Origin: Marinomonas pollencensis
Lineage (GTDB): Bacteria; Pseudomonadota; Gammaproteobacteria; Pseudomonadales; Marinomonadaceae
Direction of reading: 5' to 3'
Length of the DNA stretch: 64,000 bases
Assembly: GCF_003387375.1 (NCBI RefSeq)
Contig: NZ_QUNG01000001.1
Span: 569,631-633,630, forward strand
A model generated the notes under the pieces. That model made no database searches. It was not told the DNA's origin and was given only the letters and a program-made list of their open reading frames with translations. Shown in pieces: positions 28,814-38,197 of the stretch. The translations under genes were made by a program, and so were the position numbers. The number at the start of each line of letters is the position of its first letter. Within the stretch, counting starts at the first letter, position 1.

Positions 28814-29668
28814 TCACTTGATGCTGGATGATTTATCTTGGATTCGCTCTCGAATATTCACAAAACTATCAATCACACTGAGTACGATTAATATGTTTGT
28901 AAAATAAACATTTAGAACAAAGAATCCCACAAGATAAAATGCAATCAGTCCAACAATCCCAATTCTTTTTTTTGCTAGAACACCATGTACTAATGCAATG
29001 CCAGGCAACACTAAGGCTGGTACAGCTGCTTGGGATAAAACAAGGTACGATCCTCCTAGGCTTTCACCTAGCAACACCATTGCACCCAAAACCAAACTAA
29101 ACGCTATTGGCAGTCTTAGCTGATGAAATTCACTGCGCAATCCACCAGGATTGTAGAGCCCTGCTTGCCATTTTCGCGCTAAAAAAAGCGAAAAAACAGC
29201 AATCATCGCTTGAATAACGGACAAAGCCATTACCGCCTGATGAAATATAATACCCTTATCGGGTACCGTAACCCCTTCTGATGTCAAAACTCGATGAATC
29301 AGTGTGGTCACTAAATTCAGCATATCTGACATAAGCAAAGGCTGCAGGAAGGTGCTAATAACAGCAATAAAGCTGCCAACCATTAACACCCAACTCCATG
29401 ACCTTGTTTCCCTGAGTAACCAGGCCAACAAAGTCACATCAATCAACACCATCAGTGCTGTTGCATCACCTTGGTATGTCCACAAGACAATTGCAGGCAA
29501 ACATCCCCAAGCTAATACAGGTATTCCTTCTTTAACACCTTTACGAAGTACTACCAAGCCAATAATGGCGGCAGATATCCAGAACAGTAAGGGAATGATA
29601 CTGAAAACAGCAACACCAATAATGGCATTGCGCGGACGTGTCATAACCCATTTAGCTAAAGCGCTCAT
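28814..29668 (-). CDS. Conserved multi-span membrane protein (DUF2232-like) in the ribosomal operon
   Basis: About 284 residues with eight or so hydrophobic segments covering nearly the whole length. Genes for such proteins recur between rpsR and rplI in Pseudomonas and Oceanospirillales; the family resembles YybS/DUF2232, and its function is unknown. The start is uncertain: an ATG at 29668 (MSALAKWV) or a GTG at 29686, close behind the rpsR stop. It is probably co-transcribed with rpsF, rpsR and rplI. Confidence 0.75.
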   Translation of the reverse strand: MSALAKWVMTRPRNAIIGVAVFSIIPLLFWISAAIIGLVVLRKGVKEGIPVLAWGCLPAIVLWTYQGDATALMVLIDVTLLAWLLRETRSWSWVLMVGSFIAVISTFLQPLLMSDMLNLVTTLIHRVLTSEGVTVPDKGIIFHQAVMALSVIQAMIAVFSLFLARKWQAGLYNPGGLRSEFHQLRLPIAFSLVLGAMVLLGESLGGSYLVLSQAAVPALVLPGIALVHGVLAKKRIGIVGLIAFYLVGFFVLNVYFTNILIVLSVIDSFVNIRERIQDKSSSIK

Positions 29669-29689
29669 TCTGGTACTTCGTTCCACCTA

Positions 29690-29920
29690 TTAATTGAAGT
29701 GGCTATCAGTGTAAGGAAGCAATGCAATGTAGCGAGCGCGTTTGATAGCAGTCGCTAATTGACGCTGGTAACGTGCCTTAGTGCCAGTAATACGGCTAGG
29801 TACGATTTTACCAGTTTCAGTAACATAACCTTTCAGTGTTTCTAGATCTTTGTAATCGATCTCTTTAACGCCTTCTGCAGTAAAACGGCAGAACTTACGA
29901 CGACGGAAAAAACGAGCCAT
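29690..29920 (-). CDS. rpsR: 30S ribosomal protein S18
   Basis: A 76-residue protein beginning [14 protein letters not shown], with [26 protein letters not shown], typical of bacterial S18 (about residues 23-48). It binds 16S rRNA beside S6 in the platform of the small subunit. It lies 23 bases after rpsF on the minus strand. Confidence 0.98.
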   Translation of the reverse strand: MARFFRRRKFCRFTAEGVKEIDYKDLETLKGYVTETGKIVPSRITGTKARYQRQLATAIKRARYIALLPYTDSHFN

Positions 29921-29943
29921 GAGTATCTCCTAGTTCAAATAAA

Positions 29944-30354
29944 TTAATCTTCAGATTCTTCAGAAGAAGTTTCTTCAGTAGTAGTTTCTGTGTTGCGCTC
30001 TTCACGTTGAGGAGCTGAACGGCGGTCTTCACGACCTTCAGAAGCTTTGATAGGAGAAACGTCAGTTACCGCATCTTTACGACGAATCACCAAGTTACGG
30101 ATGATCGCATCGTTGTAGCGGAATGTGTCGTTTAATTCAGACAAAACACTGTCAGAACACTCAATGTTCATAAGAACATAGTGTGCTTTGTGAATTTTGT
30201 TGATTGGGTAAGCAAGTTGACGACGACCCCAATCTTCTAGACGGTGAACTTGACCACCATCTTCAGTGATTAGGTTAGTGTAACGCTCAACCATTGCTGG
30301 TACTTGTTCGCTTTGATCTGGGTGTACCAGAAAGACGATTTCATAATGACGCAT
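29944..30354 (-). CDS. rpsF: 30S ribosomal protein S6
   Basis: A 136-residue protein beginning [21 protein letters not shown], with [23 protein letters not shown], typical of S6. The C-terminal 35-40 residues are an acidic Ser/Thr/Glu tail ending SEESED; E. coli S6 carries a comparable tail that RimK extends with glutamates. S6 pairs with S18, encoded next. First gene of the operon. Confidence 0.97.
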   Translation of the reverse strand: MRHYEIVFLVHPDQSEQVPAMVERYTNLITEDGGQVHRLEDWGRRQLAYPINKIHKAHYVLMNIECSDSVLSELNDTFRYNDAIIRNLVIRRKDAVTDVSPIKASEGREDRRSAPQREERNTETTTEETSSEESED

Positions 30355-30440
30355 TTAAGCTCTCCTTATGGGTTCTTAGTCTCCACGCTTCCCCTGTTAA
30401 AAAGCTGTGAGACAAGGAGTATTGATTTACAGGGACGCGA

Positions 30441-30470
30441 ATTGTATAGCATAGCGCACAATAAATAAAC
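30441..30470 (-). promoter_or_regulatory. Candidate promoter of the rpsF operon
   Basis: On the minus strand TACAAT (30446-30441) has an AT-rich -35-like TTTATT 17 bases upstream. It lies about 90 bases before the rpsF start. The -35 is weak, so confidence is limited. Confidence 0.35.
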
Positions 30471-30641
30471 ATATTTGAGCGCATCTATTAAAGGATTTTT
30501 AACTCGTTTCGAGTCCTGCTCAGAATTCATCAAAGTGACGTCACCGAGGTGTACACTGCTAGGCATACTTGATATTCATTTACATAATATAGGCGTCTAT
30601 TTATTATAAAAAATTTCTTCAGCTATTAAGGAAGCCGCGCC

Positions 30642-31391
30642 ATGATCTCGCGCCATGACCTAGGGATATTTACTCTTGCACTACTGCCATTTTCGCCTGC
30701 CATTGCTCACGCTGATGGTGACTTTAGCTTAGGCGCTATGGGTATCTACTCAAGCTCCATCTACAAAGATACAGACAGCGATGTCAGCGCTCTTCCGTTT
30801 GTCGCCTATACTGGTGAACACCTCTATTTAAAAGGACCGGAAGTTGGCTATAACTTATTACCAAACCGCTCATATAAAAATATAGGCTTTGGCTTAGCCT
30901 ATGATTTCGCGGCCTTTGATCCGGATGACTCAGACGATGAGAACATTCAAAAACTGGACGACCGTGACGGCAGTTTAATGGCTATAGTACAAGCTAAAAT
31001 AGGCTTTTTTAGTGCAAAACTTGCTCAGGATGTAAGCAACACCCACAACGGCTATTACGCTCAAGTCAAAGCAGATTACCCAATTCAACTACAGCGCTGG
31101 CGCCTTCTGCCCTCGATTAGCTATCGATATTTAAGCGGCCAAATGAGCGATTATCAATTTGGCGTAAGCTCGTCTGAATCCGCCAGTACTGGGGGCGCTA
31201 TTCGCGCTTATGATGCTTCCTCGACCTCCATGACTCGTCTAACGCTAAACAGTTTTTATCCCATTAGCCAATCACTTACACTCAATTTAAGTGCCACTTA
31301 TGTGAAATATAACGACAATGTTTTAGACAGCCCTATCGTCGAAAAAGATCACAAAAGCATGGCTAGGGCTGGCATTATTTATCGATTTTAA
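30642..31391 (+). CDS. MipA/OmpV-family outer membrane protein
   Basis: A 249-residue protein with a signal peptide (residues 1-24, ending AIAHA) and beta-barrel features: alternating hydrophobic residues and a C-terminal phenylalanine in AGIIYRF. Patterns GAMGIYSSSIYKDTDSDVSALPFVAY and FGLAYDF match the MipA/OmpV family, which includes the MltA-interacting scaffold of E. coli and osmotically regulated OmpV. The ATG follows AAGGAAG. It appears monocistronic; its specific role cannot be assigned. Confidence 0.85.
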   Translation: MISRHDLGIFTLALLPFSPAIAHADGDFSLGAMGIYSSSIYKDTDSDVSALPFVAYTGEHLYLKGPEVGYNLLPNRSYKNIGFGLAYDFAAFDPDDSDDENIQKLDDRDGSLMAIVQAKIGFFSAKLAQDVSNTHNGYYAQVKADYPIQLQRWRLLPSISYRYLSGQMSDYQFGVSSSESASTGGAIRAYDASSTSMTRLTLNSFYPISQSLTLNLSATYVKYNDNVLDSPIVEKDHKSMARAGIIYRF

Positions 31392-31473
31392 GCAAAGTAA
31401 GCAAACGCTCTTGAACTAAGCATCTTATGCTTAGTTCAACCTTAGCAAAGCACAATAAAAATAAGGATATTAC

Positions 31474-32382
31474 ATGCCTGCTTTTGTTTATTTATTATTG
31501 CCAGTACTCTTCTGGTCTGGCAATTACGTTCTAGGACGTCTTACTGTTTCGGAAGGCATAGACCCTTTTACGATCTCATTTTTACGCTGGAGCATTGCCT
31601 GCCTCATCATTCTGCCTTTTGCGTATAAAAAAGTCTGGGCAGAGCGTTCGGTCATCATCAAACATTGGCCATTGCTCATATTGTTTAGCTGGCTGGGGAT
31701 CTGCAATTACAACCTTTTCCTGTACCTAGGACTAACCTCTACCAGCGTCACTAATGCGGTGCTACTTAACGCCATCATCCCCGTTATTATTCTGATCACA
31801 GCGAGAGTATTACTTGGCAATAAAACCAGCGGAGTTCAGAATCTCGGCATCTTGTTATCGACCATAGGTGCCATTGTGATTATCAGCCGAGGCAGTCTCG
31901 ATACTCTGCTGCATTTAACCATGTCACAGGGGGATCTATGGATTATTGCAGCCGCCATTAGCTGGGCGGTGTATTCGGTACTAATAGCAAAACGCCCAAA
32001 AGACATGTCACTCATTGGCTTTTTTACGACTACGGCTTTGGTCGGCACAGCCATTCAAGCGCCACTTTTTATCTTCTTTGGCAGCACTGCTCTCAACGAG
32101 CTATCAGTCACTAATTGGGGCACTCTTCTTTATATGGGGCTGTTTGCATCCTTGGCGGCATTTTTATGTTGGAATTTGGGCGTACATAAACTCGGCGCCG
32201 CTACCGCTGGCCAGTTCATTCACCTACTGCCGGTGTTCAGTATATCCCTTTCGGTTCTATTTCTAGGTGAAAGTCTGTACTTCTTTCATTACCTTGGCAT
32301 GCTGTTAATTTTTTCAGGTATTTTTGTCGCCACCTTGCTCAACAAAAAACTTAGCATGCAAAAAGCCATCAAGCAAAGCTAA
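31474..32382 (+). CDS. EamA-family (DMT) transporter
   Basis: A 302-residue membrane protein with ten predicted helices in two EamA repeats; the first helix region reads LPVLFWSGNYVLGRL and the end of repeat two has GESLYFFHYLGMLLIFSGI. Members export amino acids, metabolites or other small molecules; the substrate is unknown. It ends facing another EamA gene on the opposite strand, overlapping it by 4 bases. Confidence 0.85.
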   Translation: MPAFVYLLLPVLFWSGNYVLGRLTVSEGIDPFTISFLRWSIACLIILPFAYKKVWAERSVIIKHWPLLILFSWLGICNYNLFLYLGLTSTSVTNAVLLNAIIPVIILITARVLLGNKTSGVQNLGILLSTIGAIVIISRGSLDTLLHLTMSQGDLWIIAAAISWAVYSVLIAKRPKDMSLIGFFTTTALVGTAIQAPLFIFFGSTALNELSVTNWGTLLYMGLFASLAAFLCWNLGVHKLGAATAGQFIHLLPVFSISLSVLFLGESLYFFHYLGMLLIFSGIFVATLLNKKLSMQKAIKQS

Positions 32383-33257
32383 CCACTTTGCTTTTTGGCC
32401 ATTCGAGTACTTATAAGAATACTTAAAAATATCAACAACATACCTGCATATGCATACACATCTGGCAGATGCCCCCAGACGAGCCATCCCCATAAACCGC
32501 TGAATACGACGCCAGCATAACTTACAGGGGAAACCACACTCGCAGGGGCATAACTGTAAGCTTTGGTGTATAAGAACATGCCAACGTACAAAGTAATACT
32601 GACAACCGCCACCAACGGCCAAGCAGGCATAGGCAACAATAAGCTCTCCCCTTGCAGTAAAGCCAACCCCAAAGACAAACCTGCTGAGATTAAAAAATAC
32701 ACCATCATGGTTTCTTCACTGCTCACCTGGTGGGACAGCATCCGTGTTGTCACCATGGAAAACGCCAACCCAATGGCTGAAAGAAAACCAATTAAATGCC
32801 AAGGATTAAGTTGCTCTGGGGTCGGTTGAATAATACATACCACCCCAGAAAAACCAATAAGAAGAGGCAGCCAGCGGGATTTAGGGACACTCGTTTTATG
32901 CATAATCAGCACCACAAATGGCACACAAAGTGGTGCACAATAACGCAACAAAGTCGCCTCAACCAAGGGAATATGGTTTAGCGCCCAGTAATAAAACAAA
33001 AAACCTGTAAAACCACCAACACTTCGCAGAAAATGGATTTTCCAGATCGTCACCGATCGAGGTTGCCAGCGACCTCGCAACTGAGGATACAGAACCAGAA
33101 CACAAAATAGGCTTTGCCAAAATACCAGCACAGGGACTGCGATACTAAGCTGAACCTGTTTCGCCACCACCCCGGTTAGCGACATAACGAACGCATAGGC
33201 AATGGTTAATAAAATGCCTTTTGTTAACCGTTGTTTTTCATCTAACCACTGTGACAC
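32379..33257 (-). CDS. EamA-family (DMT) transporter
   Basis: A 292-residue protein with ten hydrophobic segments and two EamA repeats (for example YAFVMSLTGVVAKQV near the N-terminus and FSGLWGWLVWGHLPDVYAYAGMLLIFLSI near the C-terminus). It resembles the S-adenosylmethionine or riboflavin-type DMT exporters of proteobacteria, but no substrate can be inferred. Convergent with the previous EamA gene; sequence similarity between the two is low. Confidence 0.85.
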   Translation of the reverse strand: MSQWLDEKQRLTKGILLTIAYAFVMSLTGVVAKQVQLSIAVPVLVFWQSLFCVLVLYPQLRGRWQPRSVTIWKIHFLRSVGGFTGFLFYYWALNHIPLVEATLLRYCAPLCVPFVVLIMHKTSVPKSRWLPLLIGFSGVVCIIQPTPEQLNPWHLIGFLSAIGLAFSMVTTRMLSHQVSSEETMMVYFLISAGLSLGLALLQGESLLLPMPAWPLVAVVSITLYVGMFLYTKAYSYAPASVVSPVSYAGVVFSGLWGWLVWGHLPDVYAYAGMLLIFLSILISTRMAKKQSG

Positions 33258-33494
33258 TCAAACCTCTCTTTCATACTACGAGCCTACTCAAACTGTTGAT
33301 TTAATCTCGGCTCATGATTTTTGCTGCTGCACGACAGCGCTAAGAAAGATGCGAATAAGCCCTCCTGCCTCGCAGATGGATAGAAGCATGCTGTTCACCA
33401 TGAGCATCGAAATTGAATTGACCAGATGCTTAACAAAGAAGACAAGCCGTTAGGCCATACCCTTCGAAGCGACAACGACTTATTCCCCCCTTCG

Positions 33495-34193
33495 CTAATC
33501 ATTGACCACACCTAAATAGCGGGAAAAAGTCTCAGGCAAGAGGTCTGAAGCTAAAACACTCGCCTCCTCATGAGCAACAACGCGACCACCAGCAATCAGC
33601 ATTACTTGCCCGCCAACTTGCAACGCTTCAGCAGGTAAATGAGACACCAACACAGTCGTCAATTGAAATTGCTGAGTAACCGTATTGACTAAATTGAGCA
33701 TCTCTTCTCGCAACATAGGATCCAAAGCACTGAATGGCTCATCCAATAATAAAATAGGCTTTTTACGCACTAGCGCTCTAGCGATTGCGACTCGCTGAGC
33801 TTGCCCACCAGATAACGCCTGAGGGTATTGATCTTGTTTAGCAATCAATTGGGTTTGCTCCAATGCCCAAGCCACTTTTCCCCGCTGTTCATCAGTTAGT
33901 CTCATCGATGGCTCAAGCCCAATCGCCACATTTTGCCACACAGTTAACTGGGGGAATAAATTGTCACTCTGAAATAAAGTGGATATTGGCCGCTCAAAAG
34001 GGGCTGATTTAGAAAAATCTTCCCCGAGATAAGATACACTACCACGGCCTTTTAAATAGCCACCAAGGAGATGCAGCAAGGTACTTTTACCTTCTCCACT
34101 GGCCCCCAACAATGTCGTCATTCCTGGGCTAATAGAAACTTCATAAGCCGCATGAAACTGCTCCCAGTCGTATTGGAGATCAATCTCTAACAT
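33495..34193 (-). CDS. thiQ: Thiamine ABC transporter ATP-binding protein ThiQ
   Basis: About 232 residues from the ATG at 34193, which has GGGGGAAG upstream; a longer frame begins at 34223 inside thiP. Walker A is LLGASGEGKSTLL (about 28-40; Glu replaces the common Gly or Ala), signature LSGGQAQRVAIARAL, and Walker B ILLLDEPFSALDP. With ThiB and ThiP it imports thiamine and its phosphates. The gene overlaps the end of thiP by 14 bases, as expected for coupled translation. Confidence 0.92.
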   Translation of the reverse strand: MLEIDLQYDWEQFHAAYEVSISPGMTTLLGASGEGKSTLLHLLGGYLKGRGSVSYLGEDFSKSAPFERPISTLFQSDNLFPQLTVWQNVAIGLEPSMRLTDEQRGKVAWALEQTQLIAKQDQYPQALSGGQAQRVAIARALVRKKPILLLDEPFSALDPMLREEMLNLVNTVTQQFQLTTVLVSHLPAEALQVGGQVMLIAGGRVVAHEEASVLASDLLPETFSRYLGVVND

Positions 34194-35784
34194 CTGGCTT
34201 CCCCCCGATAATTCGTGTTGCAAGATAAAATAAAATGAGGCAAAGAGAAATCAGTATTACCGCAACACACGCGCCCTCTTCTAACCGATAAGATCCCACC
34301 AGCTGAAATAAATAAAGAGGTAAAGAAACCAAGCCTTGGCTGCCAAATAATGCAATGACCCCCATATCCCCTAACGACAATAGCAACGCGTAGCCAATTG
34401 CTTGGGCAACACTTTTGCGGATCAAAGGCCATTCAATGAGCAAACGAGACCAACCATAAATGCCCAAACTCGAATACAGGTTACGATAACGCTTCTCCTG
34501 CTGATATAACACGGGCATTAGTACTCTTAGCACAAAAGGCAACGCCATCACGGCATTCACCCAAACCACAACCCAATAACTAGACTGAAAGCCAAAGCCT
34601 AAACTGCGCAACCAAAGAAACAACCCTGTTGCGAACACCAAGCCTGGCACCATCAATATGATATTCCCTAAGTGCTCAATCTTAGAGGGCAAAAGCCCCC
34701 ACCAGCCGCGCCCCATAGCAGTACGAGCCAACACTCCAAAACAGCCCCCTAGCAACACACTTAACGCGGCGGCGGGAAGCGCTATAGATAAGGATACCCA
34801 CATTGCTTTCTGGGTCGCCGAGGCGAGTAATGTGGGCAAAAACTGCGAAGAAAAAATAGGATCAAAAATCGCCAAAAAAGGTGGCAACACCAACAACAAA
34901 GCCAACAACATAGCCGTTATATCAAAACAACGCGCCACCACAGAGTCTTTCACAAAATAACATTGCGCTTTCAATAAGCTAACGTCCTGTTGATTTTTCG
35001 GCGCGACTTTATAAATCAAAATGGCGACCAGAGTACAAATTGCCACTTGTAACAAGGATAGAAAACTGGCTTTATCCAGGTCAAACTCAAAACGCAGGGC
35101 TTGATAAATCGCTACTTCCAGGGAGCTCGATTTCGGCCCGCCCCCCAAGCTTAACACCACGGAAAAGCTGGAAAAACAAAGCATAAAAATCAACACAAAA
35201 GCGCCGGGCAACACTTTTTTCAAATAAGGCCATTCAATAAGACGAAAGGAAGTTCCCCTTGAAAAACCTAATTGCGACGCCAGCCGCCATTGAGCAGAAG
35301 GAATCAAACCATAGCCCTGGATCAATAACCGCACCGCCAATGGCATATTGAAAAAAACATGGGCCAATAAAATACCAAGCAAGCCATAAAGAGGAACCGA
35401 AATTCCGAAACTACTGGTTAGCCAACCGGAACGACCATAGACGACGACAATACCTAAGATAGCAACAATAGTCGGCACCACCATAGACACAGCAAATAAC
35501 TGCAACAGCAGATGCTTGCCTCTAAATTCTCGATGACTTAGGCAAGAAGCAACGGGCACGGCAATCAGCAAGCTAAGCACGCTACTTAACAAAGCCTGCC
35601 ACAACGAAAAGCGAATAATTCGCCACAGATAAGAGTCTTGTAAATACCCCCACCATTGTGTCAGGTCCATATGATGTAAAAGAGCCGCCAAACTGGCGGC
35701 TCCAACAAGAGTAAAAACCAACACACCAAACAAGGCGGGAAACAGCCGCACCCCTTGGCGTAAAGTGGAAAAGCGTATCGGCAT
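34180..35784 (-). CDS. thiP: Thiamine ABC transporter permease ThiP
   Basis: A 534-residue permease with about twelve membrane segments, consisting of two fused permease halves; each half has an EAA-type loop (SQLGFSRGTSFRLIEWPYLKK and SSLGIYGWSRLLIEWPLIRK). This double-length form is usual for ThiP. It forms the channel for the ThiB-bound vitamin. The start at 35784 overlaps the thiB stop by 1 base. Confidence 0.93.
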   Translation of the reverse strand: MPIRFSTLRQGVRLFPALFGVLVFTLVGAASLAALLHHMDLTQWWGYLQDSYLWRIIRFSLWQALLSSVLSLLIAVPVASCLSHREFRGKHLLLQLFAVSMVVPTIVAILGIVVVYGRSGWLTSSFGISVPLYGLLGILLAHVFFNMPLAVRLLIQGYGLIPSAQWRLASQLGFSRGTSFRLIEWPYLKKVLPGAFVLIFMLCFSSFSVVLSLGGGPKSSSLEVAIYQALRFEFDLDKASFLSLLQVAICTLVAILIYKVAPKNQQDVSLLKAQCYFVKDSVVARCFDITAMLLALLLVLPPFLAIFDPIFSSQFLPTLLASATQKAMWVSLSIALPAAALSVLLGGCFGVLARTAMGRGWWGLLPSKIEHLGNIILMVPGLVFATGLFLWLRSLGFGFQSSYWVVVWVNAVMALPFVLRVLMPVLYQQEKRYRNLYSSLGIYGWSRLLIEWPLIRKSVAQAIGYALLLSLGDMGVIALFGSQGLVSLPLYLFQLVGSYRLEEGACVAVILISLCLILFYLATRIIGGKPDVRD

Positions 35785-36785
35785 TAGCGCGTCGTTGCCT
35801 CAAGCCACTCGTTTATCCAAGCTTTACGATGTTGTGCCACATCGCCGGCAGACAAAGTAAGCACCTTGGTTGGCTTAGGCAAGGCACTAAACACGGCAGG
35901 CAATGGCTCTGCCAGTGGCACAACCGGGAACATCCAGTTGCCAGTAGCAATAGTCGATTGGAAACCAGGGGTTAAAATAAACGCCATAAACTGCTTAGCA
36001 AGCTCTGGATGAGGGGCATTTTTTAACATAGCTGCCACCTCGACCTGAGGGTAAAACCCTTCACTGGCTGGCGCGGCCTTATATTGAGTTTTACCTTCTG
36101 CTACCACATGATAAGCAGGTGATGTGGTGTAACTTAGCACCACATCGGATTCGCCTTTCAAGAATAAACTGTAGCCCTCATACCAGCCCTTGGTCACGGT
36201 TACAGTATGCTTAGCAAGAGTCGCCCAGGCATCAGCCGCTTTGTCACCATATACGGACTTCATCCAGAGCAATAACCCCAACCCCGGCGTGCTGGTTCTT
36301 GGGTCTTGATAGATCACTCGCAGATTTTGGTTTTCAACAATCTCTTTCAAACTGGCTGGCGGTGTTTCTAGGTTTGTTGAATTATAAATAAAAGCAAAAT
36401 AGCCCTGATCAAAAGGAACAAACACAGAATCCTGCCAAGGCTGAGGCGTATTAACATGGCTTGTATCGACCCCAGAATCTACCAATAAGCCTGTTTGTTT
36501 CGCTTTTTGCATTAAATTCAGATCAAGCCCTAAGACAACATCGGCTTGGGAGGCACGGCCTTCCAACTGCACTCTTGATAAAATACCCACGGAAGAATCA
36601 ACCGTGACAAAGTTCAGTTCACAATCACATTGCTTCTCGAAGTTGGCTTTGATTTTTGGCCCAGGTCCCCAATCAGAAGCAAAGGAATCATAGGTATAAA
36701 CATTCACAGTCTCTGCAAATGCGCTATTCGAAAAAGACAATAAAGCGCCGACCATTACGCCAGCGGTCAAGGAAAACTTATTCAT
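35784..36785 (-). CDS. thiB: Thiamine-binding periplasmic protein ThiB
   Basis: A 333-residue periplasmic binding protein with a signal peptide (about residues 1-24, ending SNSAFA). It has VYTYDSFASDWGPGPKIKANFEKQCDCEL and DQGYFAFIYNS, conserved in ThiB/TbpA proteins. It binds thiamine, TMP or TPP for ThiPQ. The ATG has AGGAG 7 bases upstream; that site is inside a small hairpin and the TPP riboswitch is upstream, so translation is probably controlled by TPP. Confidence 0.93.
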   Translation of the reverse strand: MNKFSLTAGVMVGALLSFSNSAFAETVNVYTYDSFASDWGPGPKIKANFEKQCDCELNFVTVDSSVGILSRVQLEGRASQADVVLGLDLNLMQKAKQTGLLVDSGVDTSHVNTPQPWQDSVFVPFDQGYFAFIYNSTNLETPPASLKEIVENQNLRVIYQDPRTSTPGLGLLLWMKSVYGDKAADAWATLAKHTVTVTKGWYEGYSLFLKGESDVVLSYTTSPAYHVVAEGKTQYKAAPASEGFYPQVEVAAMLKNAPHPELAKQFMAFILTPGFQSTIATGNWMFPVVPLAEPLPAVFSALPKPTKVLTLSAGDVAQHRKAWINEWLEATTR

Positions 36786-36790
36786 GGTGT

Positions 36791-36809
36791 CGCTCCTATA
36801 AAATGAGCG
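36791..36809 (-). promoter_or_regulatory. Candidate Shine-Dalgarno sequestering hairpin of thiB
   Basis: CGCTC (36791-36795) and GAGCG (36805-36809) form a 5-bp stem on the minus-strand RNA that includes part of the AGGAG ribosome-binding site. It is a plausible expression platform for the TPP riboswitch. Confidence 0.45.
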
Positions 36810-36848
36810 GCGTACAGGGAAATGGCAAGAGAAGAGCTTGCTACCTCA

Positions 36849-36939
36849 ATTCCTACGCCAGCATAATCTGGATCAGGTTCAATGGGTTAGCAAAGCGCTT
36901 CTCAGTTCCAGTCAAAATACAACCAGAACACCCCATGAG
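36849..36939 (-). ncRNA. TPP riboswitch (THI element)
   Basis: On the minus strand the RNA shows the THI-box core: ATGGGGTG at the 5' side, ACTGAGA in the middle, then ACCC, TTGAACCTGATC and ATTATGCTGGCGTAGGAA at the 3' side, in the usual order and spacing over about 90 bases. It lies 64 bases before the thiB start. When TPP is plentiful it should repress thiBPQ. Confidence 0.95.
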
Positions 36940-36968
36940 ATAATGATGTAGATATTGTAAAGAGTCGT

Positions 36969-38195
36969 TTAGCGGAAGTCTATTTCTGCCAGAACCCGCG
37001 TCACAGCCCCCTGATTTTGCTGAGCAAAACGCAGCGCGGCTTGCCCCAACCGATGACATTGGCTGTGCTTTCCTGCCAACGAAATAACGACCTCCTGTAA
37101 ATGCTCCCCATTTTTACAACGAATCGCACCATGATGCTTAATCAAGAGCTCAGTAATATCGGCAAAGTTAAAGGTATAAGGCCCCACTAAGGTTGCGCGG
37201 GCTAACAAGGCAGGCTCAATGGGGTTATGTCCGCCACGCTTTACTAGGCTCCCCCCAACAAAGGCTAAATCAGCGGCCTGATAATAGTGCATCAGCTCAC
37301 CCATAGAGTCGCCAATAACCACATTGTAGGCGTACCAATCTTTAGGTTCGACTTCACTGCGCAGTGCCACTTTAGAAAAGTATTCTGCCGCTAACTGATA
37401 AACACTTTGAAAGCGCTCGGGGTGACGCGGCACAAGAATCAGCAAGGCATCTGGATATTTTTCCAGCAGCGCTTGATGAGCTTTTAATAATGACTCATCT
37501 TCACCGTTATGAGTGCTGCCTGCAGTCCACACAAAGGAACTCGACATTTGACGATGCCAATTTTGCTCTGCAACAGCATCAGGTACGCTAAGATCAAATT
37601 TGATACTGCCTGTGACCAACACCCCACTCGCCCCTAATGCTTCAAAGCGCTCTGCGTCTGCTTGAGCATGCGCTAGAAAACGGTCAGGCAAACTCATGAG
37701 ACGCTTAGATAAACGAGGAAATCGTTGGTACTGTTTAAAGGAGCGCTCGCTTAAGCGCGCATTAACAATGTTAATACGCAAACCTTTACGTTTTGCTTGC
37801 TGCAACAGGTTAGGCCAGAGCTCAGTCTCGACGATCAACAAATGCTCGCACTCTAGTTGCTTTAACGCCCGCTTAACCGCGCCGCGCCAATCCATTGGCA
37901 AGTATCGATGAATTGCGAACGGAAAGGTTGCTGCTACCTGTTCCGCTCCTGTCGGTGTCATGGTGGTAATCAAAATGGGCTTATCTGGGTACTTCTCAAG
38001 CCATTGAGCCACCAATGGCCGTACTGCTAAAACCTCTCCTACCGATGAACAATGCAGCCATAGACCCGCTTTCACCGGCTGCCAAAAACCAAACGCTTCT
38101 CGGGCTCGGTAGGCTGGATAGTTTTTCCTAAAACGCCGTACCTTCACCAAGATAAGCGGCGTTAACAACAGCAATAATAGACGATAAAGCCACAT
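36969..38195 (-). CDS. waaA: 3-deoxy-D-manno-octulosonic acid transferase (Kdo transferase)
   Basis: A 408-residue GT30 enzyme that adds Kdo to lipid IVA at the inner membrane, an essential early step of LPS assembly. An N-terminal membrane anchor (MWLYRLLLLLLTPLILV) precedes WLHCSSVGEVLAVRPL and TTMTPTGAEQVA; the C-terminal GT-B half has FVGGSLVKRGGHNPIEPA, the donor site. It starts 2 bases after the msbA stop, so the two are co-transcribed. Confidence 0.95.
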   Translation of the reverse strand: MWLYRLLLLLLTPLILVKVRRFRKNYPAYRAREAFGFWQPVKAGLWLHCSSVGEVLAVRPLVAQWLEKYPDKPILITTMTPTGAEQVAATFPFAIHRYLPMDWRGAVKRALKQLECEHLLIVETELWPNLLQQAKRKGLRINIVNARLSERSFKQYQRFPRLSKRLMSLPDRFLAHAQADAERFEALGASGVLVTGSIKFDLSVPDAVAEQNWHRQMSSSFVWTAGSTHNGEDESLLKAHQALLEKYPDALLILVPRHPERFQSVYQLAAEYFSKVALRSEVEPKDWYAYNVVIGDSMGELMHYYQAADLAFVGGSLVKRGGHNPIEPALLARATLVGPYTFNFADITELLIKHHGAIRCKNGEHLQEVVISLAGKHSQCHRLGQAALRFAQQNQGAVTRVLAEIDFR

Positions 38196-38197
38196 AA

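Noticed and set aside
33258..33494. Possible small gene between the EamA and thiQ genes (frame 33202-33453)
   Set aside because: It overlaps the start of the EamA gene and lacks a ribosome-binding site; composition looks like shadow sequence.
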